Assembly: GCF_900155965.1 (NCBI RefSeq)
Contig: NZ_FTMG01000005.1
Location: forward strand, 225,849 to 289,848
From: Mucilaginibacter lappiensis
Lineage (GTDB): Bacteria; Bacteroidota; Bacteroidia; Sphingobacteriales; Sphingobacteriaceae
Direction: 5' to 3'
DNA: 64,000 nt
The translations under genes were made by a program, and so were the position numbers. The notes below the pieces were generated by a model. That model was not told the DNA's origin and made no database searches. It worked only from the letters and a program-made list of their open reading frames with translations. This document shows positions 7,671-16,392 of this stretch, piece by piece; within the stretch, counting starts at the first letter, position 1; the number at the start of each line of letters is the position of its first letter.

Positions 7671-9074
7671 ATGAAAAAAAGCTACCTAATCCCATTGCTT
7701 TCGGCACTCGTGCTTTTAAACTGCAAAAAAGCATCATCATCTTTTTCATCAGACAGTATAAAGCCGGTTAAAGTCCAAACAACCCTGGCAGCCGGGGCAG
7801 ACTCCATTACACTGAAAGTTTTGCAACTAAACATCTGGCAGGAAGGCACATCAGTGAGCGGCGGTTTTGATGGTATAGTTGATGCCATTATTCAATCAGG
7901 CGCCGATCTCATCACCTTAAGTGAGGTTCGAAATTATAACAGCACCAAGTTTGATGAACGCATTGTAGCGGCTTTAAAAGCAAAAGGTTATACTTTTTAT
8001 TCGTTTTATGACTACAATGTTGGCATCGTATCAAAATACCCTATTGCTTCATTTAAAACCAATATTTATGGCAATGCTTTTGATAAAGCCACTGTTAATC
8101 TGAGCGCTACCACGCAAGTTACCCTATACTCGGCCCATTTAGACTATACCAACTATGCCTGTTACCTGCCAAGGGGCTATGATGGTGTAACCTTTAAAAA
8201 AATAGCCGCGCCGGTTACCAATGTTGACAGCGTTCTGGCCGCCAACCTCAAATCAACCCGGGATGAAGAGCTAAGTGCCTTTGTAAACGATGCCAAACAG
8301 GAAAGAGACAATGGACGGATTGTTATATTAGGCGGAGATTTTAATGAGCCTTCGCACTTAGATTGGGTTAAAGCACAAAAAGACCTGTTTGATCATCACG
8401 GCACCATTGTACCCTGGCAAGGCAGCGTTAAGTTATATGGGGCAGGCTATCAGGACTCGTACCGGGTTAAAAATCCCGATCCGGTAAAATATCCGGGATT
8501 TACCTGGGCGGCTTTTAACACAAGTGCCAAGCTATCTTCGCTGGTATGGGCACCGGATGCCGATGAGCGCGACCGTATTGATTATATTTATTATGCCGAC
8601 AATTATAATAGGGTAAACGTAAACGAATCTATCGTGTTTGGGCCATCAGGTTCAATTGTAAAAGGCCAGGGATATGAAGATGCCATTTATACCAATCCTT
8701 TTCTTAAGCCAACGGGAACATGGCCTTCTGATCATAAAGGTGTTATAACTACTTTTTCAATAAAGACAAGCCCAACTCAGGCAAACATCATTTTAAATAA
8801 AACAAAATTTTCGGTCGGAGAAACCATTACCGTGAATTTTGCCAATGGCTCTGCCGACCCTAAAGCGTGGATCGGGATCTATGAAACCGGCAACGTACCC
8901 GGCGCAAGTAATACGTATGCCGGTGCCTGGAAATATACCAATGGAGTTGTATCAGGGAGCTTAACTTTAACATTACCTTCCGACAAACCTTCAGGTTCTT
9001 ATTATGTTGCCTATTTTGCCGACAATGTCTATACTGAAATAAGTCCCAGGTTTTCATTTACTTATGGCAACTAA
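7671..9074 (+). CDS. Secreted endonuclease/exonuclease/phosphatase family lipoprotein
   Basis: 467 residues. The N-terminus MKKSYLIPLLSALVLLNCKK is a lipoprotein signal with C18 as the lipidated cysteine. Residues 45-365 are an EEP domain: KVLQLNIWQEG, the metal glutamate in ITLSEVRNYN, YSAHLDYTNY, the central GGDFNEPSHLDW, RDRIDYIYY, and the terminal WPSDHKGVITTF. This fold cleaves phosphodiesters or phosphate esters (DNA, inositol phosphates, sphingomyelin). Residues 375-467 form a beta-rich C-terminal domain beginning NIILNKTKFSVGETITVNF, probably substrate or surface binding. It likely acts on the cell surface. The upstream CAAACGTTTG site suggests co-regulation with the sugar locus. Substrate unknown. 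Confidence 0.85.
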   Translation: MKKSYLIPLLSALVLLNCKKASSSFSSDSIKPVKVQTTLAAGADSITLKVLQLNIWQEGTSVSGGFDGIVDAIIQSGADLITLSEVRNYNSTKFDERIVAALKAKGYTFYSFYDYNVGIVSKYPIASFKTNIYGNAFDKATVNLSATTQVTLYSAHLDYTNYACYLPRGYDGVTFKKIAAPVTNVDSVLAANLKSTRDEELSAFVNDAKQERDNGRIVILGGDFNEPSHLDWVKAQKDLFDHHGTIVPWQGSVKLYGAGYQDSYRVKNPDPVKYPGFTWAAFNTSAKLSSLVWAPDADERDRIDYIYYADNYNRVNVNESIVFGPSGSIVKGQGYEDAIYTNPFLKPTGTWPSDHKGVITTFSIKTSPTQANIILNKTKFSVGETITVNFANGSADPKAWIGIYETGNVPGASNTYAGAWKYTNGVVSGSLTLTLPSDKPSGSYYVAYFADNVYTEISPRFSFTYGN

Positions 9075-9090
9075 GTCCTGCACCTGCAAG

Positions 9091-9210
9091 ACCTTCGCTC
9101 CCGCGAGCTTTCAGCTCGCGGGAAACGTGATTTCTGCTGAACAAGAAAGCCGAAGGCTTTGACCATGCCACCCACGAGATACCTATCGCTAATCTCGCGG
9201 GAGCGGAGAG
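9091..9210. repeat. Palindromic intergenic repeat
   Basis: The inner hairpin CCCGCGAGCT-TTC-AGCTCGCGGG (9100-9122) lies just after the EEP lipoprotein gene and may stop its transcript despite lacking a T tract. A second inverted match, CGCTCCCGCGAG (9096-9107) with CTCGCGGGAGCG (about 9194-9205), closes the block at the end of the ankyrin gene. This is of the type dispersed through Bacteroidetes genomes. Confidence 0.55.
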
Positions 9211-9221
9211 TGTGGTCGAGG

Positions 9222-9857
9222 TTAATTTTTCAATAATTCCTTCAATTCCAAATCCCCGTCATCTAATAATTCAAAAGCTATATTTCCATCGGCATTGGGT
9301 ATATTTTTATCGGCACCGGCTTGAAGCAAGATCTTTACGCATTCTAAGGTATCGGACGAACTGATTGTACCGCAATTCTTTAAACCATGAATGGCCCAGA
9401 AGAGCGGGGTGGATTTAAAATCGATACATAGCTTATTAATTTTTGCGCCATTCTGCACCAGCTTTTTAACCACTTTATCTCTTCCGCAGTACGCGGCCCA
9501 ATGTAGTGCAGTACCACCATGGCACCCAGCATGATTTAAAATGGCGCCATTTTCTATATACAAAATAGCCACCTGGTCGGCATACAGGCTTGCAGCGGCA
9601 ACAAGCGGGGAGTCCTGTTTTTCTATCAGCTCATTGCCATTAACATTTGCTCCATGTGCTAAAAAAATCCTGGCCATTTGTACAGCTTCGGCATCGGTAT
9701 ATGTTCCGGAAAACACGCCGTCACAAATCCGGTGCAACGGGTGCGCCTTGGTAATGTTCACACTATCATATGGAATGCCTTCATTAGCCAAAGCCGGATT
9801 ATTGGATAGTGCCTGCTCTATACCCTGATAATCTTTATGGTCAATAAGTTCTTTCAT
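9222..9857 (-). CDS. Ankyrin-repeat protein
   Basis: 211 residues, cytosolic, with no signal peptide. Ankyrin-type repeats are visible: NPALANEGIPYDS, ARIFLAHGANVNGNELI, DSPLVAAASLYADQVAILYI, GGTALHWAAYCGRDKVVKKL with VQNGAKINK, and TLECVKILLQAGADKNIP. The consensus GxTALHWAA and LLxxGAdxN is clear in three of them. Ankyrin arrays bind partner proteins, and no catalytic domain is present. It lies last in the leftward direction after GH35 but 150 bp away across a palindromic repeat, so it is probably a separate unit. Function unknown. Confidence 0.85.
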   Translation of the reverse strand: MKELIDHKDYQGIEQALSNNPALANEGIPYDSVNITKAHPLHRICDGVFSGTYTDAEAVQMARIFLAHGANVNGNELIEKQDSPLVAAASLYADQVAILYIENGAILNHAGCHGGTALHWAAYCGRDKVVKKLVQNGAKINKLCIDFKSTPLFWAIHGLKNCGTISSSDTLECVKILLQAGADKNIPNADGNIAFELLDDGDLELKELLKN

Positions 9858-9910
9858 TTTTGTCCTCCCACATTTATATACATTGAATATAACTATTTGT
9901 TTATAAATAG

Positions 9911-9987
9911 GTCATCCTGAGCATAGCGAAAGATCTTCTTCGCTATGCTCAGATGTACAATAGATACTTCACTGCGTTCAGCATGAC
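9911..9987. repeat. Dispersed GTCATCCTGAGC palindromic repeat (copy 1)
   Basis: Starts GTCATCCTGAGC and ends GCGTTCAGCATGAC, which are imperfect inverted termini. Internally AGCATAGCGAAAGA pairs with TCTTCGCTATGCT. A related copy lies at 36038-36115. Both sit between genes. Confidence 0.6.
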
Positions 9988-10010
9988 AAATTTATTTTCT
10001 GTATCTCTCT

Positions 10011-11810
10011 TTACTCCAAAGTAGTTTTACCGCTGATGGTTTTAGCTTCGTTTAGGTGGAAATCAAATACTATAATTTCATTATTTCCTTTTTTGAGCCA
10101 TGACGCCGGGCAGTACAACCTTTGCTGCGGGCCTGTGTTCCAATACCTGCCCAGGTTATGACCGTTCACATAAATAATGCCCTTGGCGTAATTGCTCAGG
10201 TCGAAATAAGTGTCGCCGGTTTCCTGCAGATCAAACGTGCCTTTAAAGAACATACCTTTGGCATCAGCTTCGGCCTTTGCCGGTTTTAGTGTCTTGATAA
10301 AGGCTTCAGTCATGGGTAAAGGATAGATCTGCCAATCCATCAAAGTCATGCCGTTGAGGGTAACCCGGTCGGTAATACCTTTACGGTCTATGATGTACTG
10401 GGCAAAGTTGATGTGGCCCATGCCTTCTACCAAAATATCCAGTACCGGGTCTTTACTGCTGCTTTCGGGGATTTTGATGTTCCACTTGCCGCCATCGCGG
10501 TAAACGGTATCAATCAGTTTATCATCCACAAATACCATGGCATAATCATGGGGTTCGGTAATGGTGAGTGTGCCTTTCTTATGACCGATGAGCTTGGTGC
10601 GGTAAAGCATCAAACCCTGGTTTTGGTCGTAATATTCCATTGGCTGCGGCTGCGGCGAAAGGAAAGGTTTGGGTAGCTGCTGCCAGATACTGGTAAACGG
10701 CGCTAAAGTAATAGCCGGTATGCTGATAGCTTTAGGAGCCTGCGGTACGGCCGGAATCTTATATTTTACATATTTGCTGATGAGGTTACGCAACATATAA
10801 TATTTAGGCGTTGCCTGGCCCTGCTCGCTAATGGGCGCATCGTAATCATAACTGGTGAGATCGGGTTGGTACTGAGTAGTCGAAAACGCGTTGGCACCAG
10901 CGGTAAAACCAAAGTTGGTACCACCGTGGATTACGTACAGGTTAAATGATTTATGGTTCTCCAGTAAGTAGGTAATTTCTTTTTTCAGACTATTGGTATC
11001 TGGTTTGGCGAATTTCTCTTTCCAATGCGTTAACCAGCCGGGATAGGTTTCGCTGCTAAAAGATGGTACGTTGGGGTTGCGTTTGGTCGCCTGGGCAAAA
11101 TCCTCATCACTGCTGCCACTGTCCAGACCAATGGCCGCTCCATCAATGTTACCGGCTTCCAGCATGTAAGGTGTCGCGCCATCGGCAGTATAAAAAGGTA
11201 CGTTAATTCCGTTTTGTACCCATAGTTTACGCAGGGTTTCCAGGTAGGTTTTATCGTTAGCGTAGCTGCCATACTCATTCTCGATCTGCGACATGATGAT
11301 CGGGCCGCCATTAGTACATTGCAGGGATTTAACTTCGGCTGCCAGATGAGTCACGTAACGGCTTACCGCGCTCATATAACGAGGATCCATGCAGCGCACT
11401 TTTATATCGGGGATTTTTAACAGCCACGATGGCAATCCGCCAAAATCCCACTCGGCACAAACGTACGGTCCGGGGCGTAGCAGCACCCACATTCCTTCTT
11501 CCTTACAAATACGGATAAATTCGGCGATATCATGATTCCCTGTTTTAAAGTCGAAAACACCCGGGGTAGCTTCATGGTAGTTCCAGAATATGTACGCTGC
11601 GATGGTATTACAGCCCATGGCCTTGGTCATGCGGATACGATCGCGCCAGTATTCACGGGGGATACGGGCCGGGTGCATTTCGCCGCTGATGATCTGGAAA
11701 GGTTTGCCATCCAGCAGAAATTCGTTTTTACTCAGACTGAAAACATGTTTATCCTGCCCAAAACAAAATACGGGTAATAAAAAGAGTAAGGGTAAAAGGT
11801 ATTTTTTCAC
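10011..11810 (-). CDS. GH35 beta-galactosidase, secreted
   Basis: 599 residues. Signal peptide MKKYLLPLLFLLPVFCFGQ. The GH35 catalytic domain starts with the characteristic DGKPFQIISGEMHPARIPRE and YWRDRIRMTKAMGCNTI. The acid/base is E179 in SQIENEYGSY and the nucleophile is E254 in SSETYPGW; RPGPYVCAEWDFGGLPSWL is also typical. C-terminal jelly-roll domains (about 400-599) include the late motif IIYVNGHNLGRYWNTGPQQ. It removes terminal beta-galactose from glycans in the periplasm or at the surface. It is the last enzyme of the susCD-led operon, separated from the DUF3472 gene by a 121-bp inverted-repeat block. Linkage preference cannot be read from sequence. Confidence 0.94.
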   Translation of the reverse strand: MKKYLLPLLFLLPVFCFGQDKHVFSLSKNEFLLDGKPFQIISGEMHPARIPREYWRDRIRMTKAMGCNTIAAYIFWNYHEATPGVFDFKTGNHDIAEFIRICKEEGMWVLLRPGPYVCAEWDFGGLPSWLLKIPDIKVRCMDPRYMSAVSRYVTHLAAEVKSLQCTNGGPIIMSQIENEYGSYANDKTYLETLRKLWVQNGINVPFYTADGATPYMLEAGNIDGAAIGLDSGSSDEDFAQATKRNPNVPSFSSETYPGWLTHWKEKFAKPDTNSLKKEITYLLENHKSFNLYVIHGGTNFGFTAGANAFSTTQYQPDLTSYDYDAPISEQGQATPKYYMLRNLISKYVKYKIPAVPQAPKAISIPAITLAPFTSIWQQLPKPFLSPQPQPMEYYDQNQGLMLYRTKLIGHKKGTLTITEPHDYAMVFVDDKLIDTVYRDGGKWNIKIPESSSKDPVLDILVEGMGHINFAQYIIDRKGITDRVTLNGMTLMDWQIYPLPMTEAFIKTLKPAKAEADAKGMFFKGTFDLQETGDTYFDLSNYAKGIIYVNGHNLGRYWNTGPQQRLYCPASWLKKGNNEIIVFDFHLNEAKTISGKTTLE

Positions 11811-11828
11811 GGTTGCTGTTTTATGTTA

Positions 11829-11928
11829 GTATCAAGTAGATAGTATCAAGTATCACGACATTTGGCATCATCGATTTTGCTGCCACTGGAAAAGATAATC
11901 TCGTTACTTGATACTAGCTACTTGATAC
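11829..11928. repeat. 24-bp inverted repeat in the GH35-DUF3472 gap
   Basis: The arms are 11829-11852 and 11905-11928. They are complementary over 24 bases with one mismatch, and each arm is itself a tandem of GTATCAAGTA separated by four bases. The spacer is 52 bases. In mRNA this would fold into a long hairpin between the two cistrons; it may be a mobile palindromic repeat. Confidence 0.7.
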
Positions 11929-11931
11929 CAT

Positions 11932-13257
11932 TTACGGTAATTTATTAAAATCAATGGTTGGATGAGCTGCGCTTGATTGCTGGCGGCTAAGATCGGTTCT
12001 TAGTGTCGAAAAATCATTAAAAAATCCACAATTTCTGAGGTAAAAATGATCGCCCTGTATACCACCACCGTAATCCTTTCGGTATTTGATGTTTGCGGTT
12101 GCATCGCCGGTAAAAACAGCTTTGGTCAATGGATACCATTTGCCATTAGTATCTACCAGCCAGCCATTGCCAAAGTTCACCCTACGCTCGGTAGTACCCA
12201 TTTCGGGATCAAAATTCTCCAGAAACGAATACAAACCTTTCAAATAAAAGCCCGACATGGGGCGTTTAAAGCTGGCCACCAGCTGCCAGGTAGTTTGATC
12301 GGCGGGTTTAAAGTATGCTGTAAATATGGTGGTTTTAGCCGAGGCATCCGCTTGGGCATGTATCAAAAAGGCATAGGTTTTACCCGCTACCCAGGGATAG
12401 TTCATATAACTTTGTCCTCCCGAACCTTCGCCGCCAAACTCACCGCCATGTACGCCTGCACCTTTCTTTAACAGGTGGATTTTTAAACTGTCCGGGATAC
12501 TTTTTGGATCATCTGTATTGTAGGGGCTCCAAATGGAGAACAGTACATGACGCTCGGTTGGTGAGTTTACTTGCATACCGAAGTAGCCACCCGTAAAGCC
12601 ATCGGCCATAAAATAGGACCCCAGCACATCGTTACCTACAGGTACGGTCACTTCATTGTAAAACCATTCGGCGGTAGTTTTGGCTTCATCGGGCAAAGGA
12701 TAATTCAGATGCACCGACGGGCCTCTCCTGCCCCAGTAAAAATAACTACCATGGTTGTCTTTGGTATACTCAGCCCCATTGGCCGTAGCCGGACCGCTCA
12801 GCAACAGATCGCTTACGTGAGCGAAGACCCTACCGCTCTTTTTCAGACCCTGCAATTTTATCTGTACATAGCCCGGGGCTTTAATATGAGCGGTACCGAA
12901 ATCAACAACCGCGTTTTGCTGGTTAGATACCGTTTTGGTTAAAACACTTTGCCCTGCCGATACTTTGATGGTACTGCTGCCCTCCTGCACCTGTAGCCGG
13001 AGCGCAATTTTCAAGTCGCCGGGAGCTTCCAGGCGTACGTATACGCTTACTACATCAGCATTGGAGCTCCAGTTGCCCAGGCCAGCGCTGTCAATAATAG
13101 CCTGTGCATTTTTATTTACCCAGGCGTTGCCGCCCAACGGTACTTTAAGCGCTGTATCTGCCGGGAGTGTGGTGGCATGGCTGCTCAATTGCAGCAATGC
13201 AAAGAAGGATAATAACCAAGCAGTTTTAGTGGTGGTGATTATTTGGTATTTTGTCAT
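11932..13257 (-). CDS. DUF3472 (with DUF5077-like N-terminus) secreted protein
   Basis: 441 residues. An N-terminal signal peptide ends near SSHATTLPA. Residues 40-165 are a DUF5077-like beta-sandwich (VSVYVRLEAPGDLKIALRL, then GYVQIKLQGLKKSG). Residues 170-430 are DUF3472: GRRGPSVHLNYPLP, EWFYNEVTVPVGNDVLGSYF, GGYFGMQVNSPTERHVLFSI, HGGEFGGEGSGGQSY, and the WLVDTNGKWYPLTKA end. DUF3472 proteins are common in Bacteroidetes polysaccharide loci; the fold suggests carbohydrate binding and no catalytic activity is assigned. It lies 9 bp after the DUF5107 gene, so the two are surely co-transcribed. Confidence 0.85.
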   Translation of the reverse strand: MTKYQIITTTKTAWLLSFFALLQLSSHATTLPADTALKVPLGGNAWVNKNAQAIIDSAGLGNWSSNADVVSVYVRLEAPGDLKIALRLQVQEGSSTIKVSAGQSVLTKTVSNQQNAVVDFGTAHIKAPGYVQIKLQGLKKSGRVFAHVSDLLLSGPATANGAEYTKDNHGSYFYWGRRGPSVHLNYPLPDEAKTTAEWFYNEVTVPVGNDVLGSYFMADGFTGGYFGMQVNSPTERHVLFSIWSPYNTDDPKSIPDSLKIHLLKKGAGVHGGEFGGEGSGGQSYMNYPWVAGKTYAFLIHAQADASAKTTIFTAYFKPADQTTWQLVASFKRPMSGFYLKGLYSFLENFDPEMGTTERRVNFGNGWLVDTNGKWYPLTKAVFTGDATANIKYRKDYGGGIQGDHFYLRNCGFFNDFSTLRTDLSRQQSSAAHPTIDFNKLP

Positions 13258-13266
13258 ATCAGGTAA

Positions 13267-16200
13267 TTATTTCAGAGTCATTATTTGTTGCAGGATGCGT
13301 ACGATGGTATCGCTGGTATCTGCTTTTTCGGCCGATCCATTTTCAAAAACCTGCTGGCACCATTGTATGATATCGTTATCGGGGCATTGTTTAACCTGCG
13401 CATCCAGCCACGTGGTGGCAGCAGCTTTACTATCCAGTTTTTCCATAGCCCAGGCCGTTACCAGGCTGTTGGCCGGTAAAAAGTTCTTAACGGTATTGTC
13501 GGTCTTAGGTGTAAAGGCAATGATCTTTTGCAGGTACTTTCGCGCTTCGGCATCCTTGCCCTGTTTGGTATAGCAGAGGTAGGTCAACCAGTCTTCTGCC
13601 CTTTCGTCAATGTTTTCCGCATAAGGTTTGCCGGCACCCAGGTTAAGCGGCCATAGTTTGGCATCGGCTGTTAAGGTAAGCGCAGCTGCATAGTTATTAC
13701 TTCTTATTTTTTCTATAGCCAGCATCAGTTTGGCTTCGCGATACAAATCGCGACCAATGGTAGCGCCTTCAAAAGGTAATATATTGATGACTGATAATAG
13801 TTTGGCACATTCTGCATAGCGTTTATTCAGCAGCAGCGTTTTAGCATACAGCATCCCGACGATATAATTTTCGGAATGTTTACGGTAAAAAGGTTCCACC
13901 GCAGCTAAGGCCTCGGAATACTGGTTATGAGCTACATAGTATTCGCCCAATAATTTATAATAACGCCATTCATTAGGTTCCAATTTCAGGGCTTTTTGCA
14001 AATCGGTCAGATCAGAGGTTCCCATCAGCATGGCCGCCCGGGCCGCATAAAACGGCGCAAAATCAGGCTGGTTACTGCATTGGGTAAATAGGTTTTTGCT
14101 TTCGGTTATGCGGTTGCGGTCTTTGTACAATAGGGCCAGGTAGTATTTTGGTTTCCAGCTGTTGCTTTGCTGCATGGCCCAGGTCAGCACTTCTTCGTCA
14201 TCAGCCCTGAAGGGGAACACAAAAGCGGGCGAACTGTTATTGGCCTTATCCAATTGCTGCGTAAACGGCTTTCCTGCTTTATGTTGTAAAAAGGCCAGCC
14301 AATAGTTGGTCAAAGCATTGGCTGGCGAAAGTTCTAGCACTTTGCGGCATTCCTCCAAGTATCCATACTGATAATAAACGTTGGCCAGTTCCAGATAGCT
14401 TTCTATCGGCTGTTCGTTCCGGATAGAAGCGGTGAATTGGGTTTTGGTAGAGGCATCCCACAAATATTTTTCGAACCCGGCAAAATGATCAAGTGGATTA
14501 AAGGCCAGGATCTGGGTCAATACCTGCTCTGCATTTTGCTGTTGATGCAGGTAGCGGTAAGCAATAGCCTCCACTTGCAAAGCCGACAGATCATAGCGAT
14601 TAAAGTCGAGCGCCTTGGCAGCATATTCCAGGGCTTTGTCATAGCTTTTTTCCCGCAGATATAAACCAGCCAGTCCGTTATATGCCGCTGTGCGATATTC
14701 CATGGATAAAGCAGCTATATCAAAACCATCTTTGGCATCGGCTATATGATTTAGTTTGGTATTGATGATACCAAAATAATAATTCGCGCCACCGTCATAA
14801 GTGTCGATGCTTAAGGCATCTTTGGCCAATTCCATGGCCTCGGCGTATTGCAGGTTGCGGTAATGCAACTGGGCCATTTTTACCAGGGCCGGTACATAGT
14901 TATGATCGAGATTTAAAGCCGCTTGTAGTTTTTCCCCGGCCTGTGGATAGGCTTTTTCGTCCATCAGCTCCTTGCCCTGTATATACAGGCCGTAAGCAGT
15001 ATTCCAGTTAAAATCTTTGGGCGAGTTAAGTGGCCTGCTCAAATCACCTTCGTCAGGTTTTGAATTGTAGATGATCTTATCGCGCCCCAGCGTAACCAAC
15101 ACATCGCCTTTAGCCGCATCCATTTGAACAGAATCAGCAAAAGTTTGAAGCGGATCTAATTCCAGTTTCTTATTATAGATGATGATTTCACCCTGTTTAA
15201 CAATCAAACTATCGGCAATTTTTTGTACCGGGCTCAGCGCCAGTTTCAGCCAGCCGTTTCCGGTCTTTACGTTGAGCGCCCCGTAGTTGTTGGCCTCTAC
15301 AAAGCCCTTGGTTTTAAGTACAGGGTACCAATATTCTGTCCATACCGAAGCTTCGCCGGGTGCAAAGCCTTTGTGTTTAAACGGGGTGAAGGTACTCTCT
15401 GGTGATGTTTGATTAAACAACCTGCCCGATTGAATTTCGGAGTATTGTCCGTCGTTATCGGTCAGCAATTTTTCCCAGATCATGCCCTGATCAGACAGCC
15501 CCCAGATCCAGATCTTTTTGCCAGCCTTATCATCACGACCCGAATATCGGGCCATACCCAGTTCATCGTCATGCCAGTAGGCTCCAAAAAAATCGGTGTA
15601 CTTGCCAAATACGTGGTATGATTTATAGCCGCCAAAATCGTTGTTATTATAAAAGGAAACGTCCTTGCCGTTTTGCTTGTTGATGGGCCAGTCGCCATGC
15701 TCACCCTGGTGCCCCAGGAAACCGGTGCCTGGGTACATATACTGCAGGTTGCCTTTGGTTTTGATGCCGATGTTCATCCAGTGGTAATACGGCTCATCCA
15801 GCGTATTGGAATTATACCAGGTAGATTTGGTGGTGAAATAGGCTTTATCTTTAGGCAGGTTGATCTCCATGGCCCAGGTAGTGCTGGTGAGCAGGTCAAG
15901 CACGCTGATGATGCAGCTTACGCTGCCATCATCATTATTGTGTACTATGTAATCAACTGGAGTAACTGAATTGGGGGTATGGCCTATAATGCCATAATTG
16001 GGTTCGATGCCGCCGCTTGTCCAGGGGCCGCGCATGGCAATGTCCCTGAACTTTACTACGTGGTTCTCATAAATGAACCCTTTGCCGGTCGACCGTTCCA
16101 CAGCCGACCAGATCTTACCGCCTATCTGCGGCAGCACGGTTAAGGTGATATACTTGTTTTGCAGTTCCACCACCTTCCACTCCTTCTGCACGGGCTTATC

Positions 16201-16392
16201 GGTAAAGCCATCGTACCTGAAGTAGGGATAAATATTGGTGAACGCCGGTATCGGGTTAGGATCCGAGAACGGGTAGGTTGTGATCACTTTGTTATACTCC
16301 CGGTAACCCGCCTTCTCCTGGGCCTTAACCCAGCTGGCCGATAAACATATCGCTAAAGCAAGCAGTCCTGTTTTTCGCATAGCTATAGGCAT
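13267..16392 (-). CDS. DUF5107 domain protein with C-terminal TPR array
   Basis: 1041 residues. The signal peptide runs to about WVKAQEK; M5 (ATG at 16380) is an alternative start that keeps it. Residues 30-330 are DUF5107, recognisable by IYPYFRYDGF, LTVLPQIGGKIWSAVERSTG, VVKFRDIAMRGPWTSGGIE and NWGIIGH-type text. It resembles galactose mutarotase-like beta-sandwich proteins. From about 470 onward are TPR-like helical repeats (LNLDHNYVPALVKMAQLHY, AYNGLAGLYLREKSYDKALE). Such proteins are found in glycan loci, and a lyase, mutarotase or binding role has been suggested only by fold. Its start overlaps the stop of the preceding glycosidase gene in TAATG, indicating translational coupling. Confidence 0.85.
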   Translation of the reverse strand: MPIAMRKTGLLALAICLSASWVKAQEKAGYREYNKVITTYPFSDPNPIPAFTNIYPYFRYDGFTDKPVQKEWKVVELQNKYITLTVLPQIGGKIWSAVERSTGKGFIYENHVVKFRDIAMRGPWTSGGIEPNYGIIGHTPNSVTPVDYIVHNNDDGSVSCIISVLDLLTSTTWAMEINLPKDKAYFTTKSTWYNSNTLDEPYYHWMNIGIKTKGNLQYMYPGTGFLGHQGEHGDWPINKQNGKDVSFYNNNDFGGYKSYHVFGKYTDFFGAYWHDDELGMARYSGRDDKAGKKIWIWGLSDQGMIWEKLLTDNDGQYSEIQSGRLFNQTSPESTFTPFKHKGFAPGEASVWTEYWYPVLKTKGFVEANNYGALNVKTGNGWLKLALSPVQKIADSLIVKQGEIIIYNKKLELDPLQTFADSVQMDAAKGDVLVTLGRDKIIYNSKPDEGDLSRPLNSPKDFNWNTAYGLYIQGKELMDEKAYPQAGEKLQAALNLDHNYVPALVKMAQLHYRNLQYAEAMELAKDALSIDTYDGGANYYFGIINTKLNHIADAKDGFDIAALSMEYRTAAYNGLAGLYLREKSYDKALEYAAKALDFNRYDLSALQVEAIAYRYLHQQQNAEQVLTQILAFNPLDHFAGFEKYLWDASTKTQFTASIRNEQPIESYLELANVYYQYGYLEECRKVLELSPANALTNYWLAFLQHKAGKPFTQQLDKANNSSPAFVFPFRADDEEVLTWAMQQSNSWKPKYYLALLYKDRNRITESKNLFTQCSNQPDFAPFYAARAAMLMGTSDLTDLQKALKLEPNEWRYYKLLGEYYVAHNQYSEALAAVEPFYRKHSENYIVGMLYAKTLLLNKRYAECAKLLSVINILPFEGATIGRDLYREAKLMLAIEKIRSNNYAAALTLTADAKLWPLNLGAGKPYAENIDERAEDWLTYLCYTKQGKDAEARKYLQKIIAFTPKTDNTVKNFLPANSLVTAWAMEKLDSKAAATTWLDAQVKQCPDNDIIQWCQQVFENGSAEKADTSDTIVRILQQIMTLK

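Noticed and set aside
15673..15969. Long antisense frames inside the DUF5107, GH35, DUF6067 and GH78 genes
   Set aside because: They are shadows of strongly coding genes with good signal peptides and domain matches; none shows a domain of its own.
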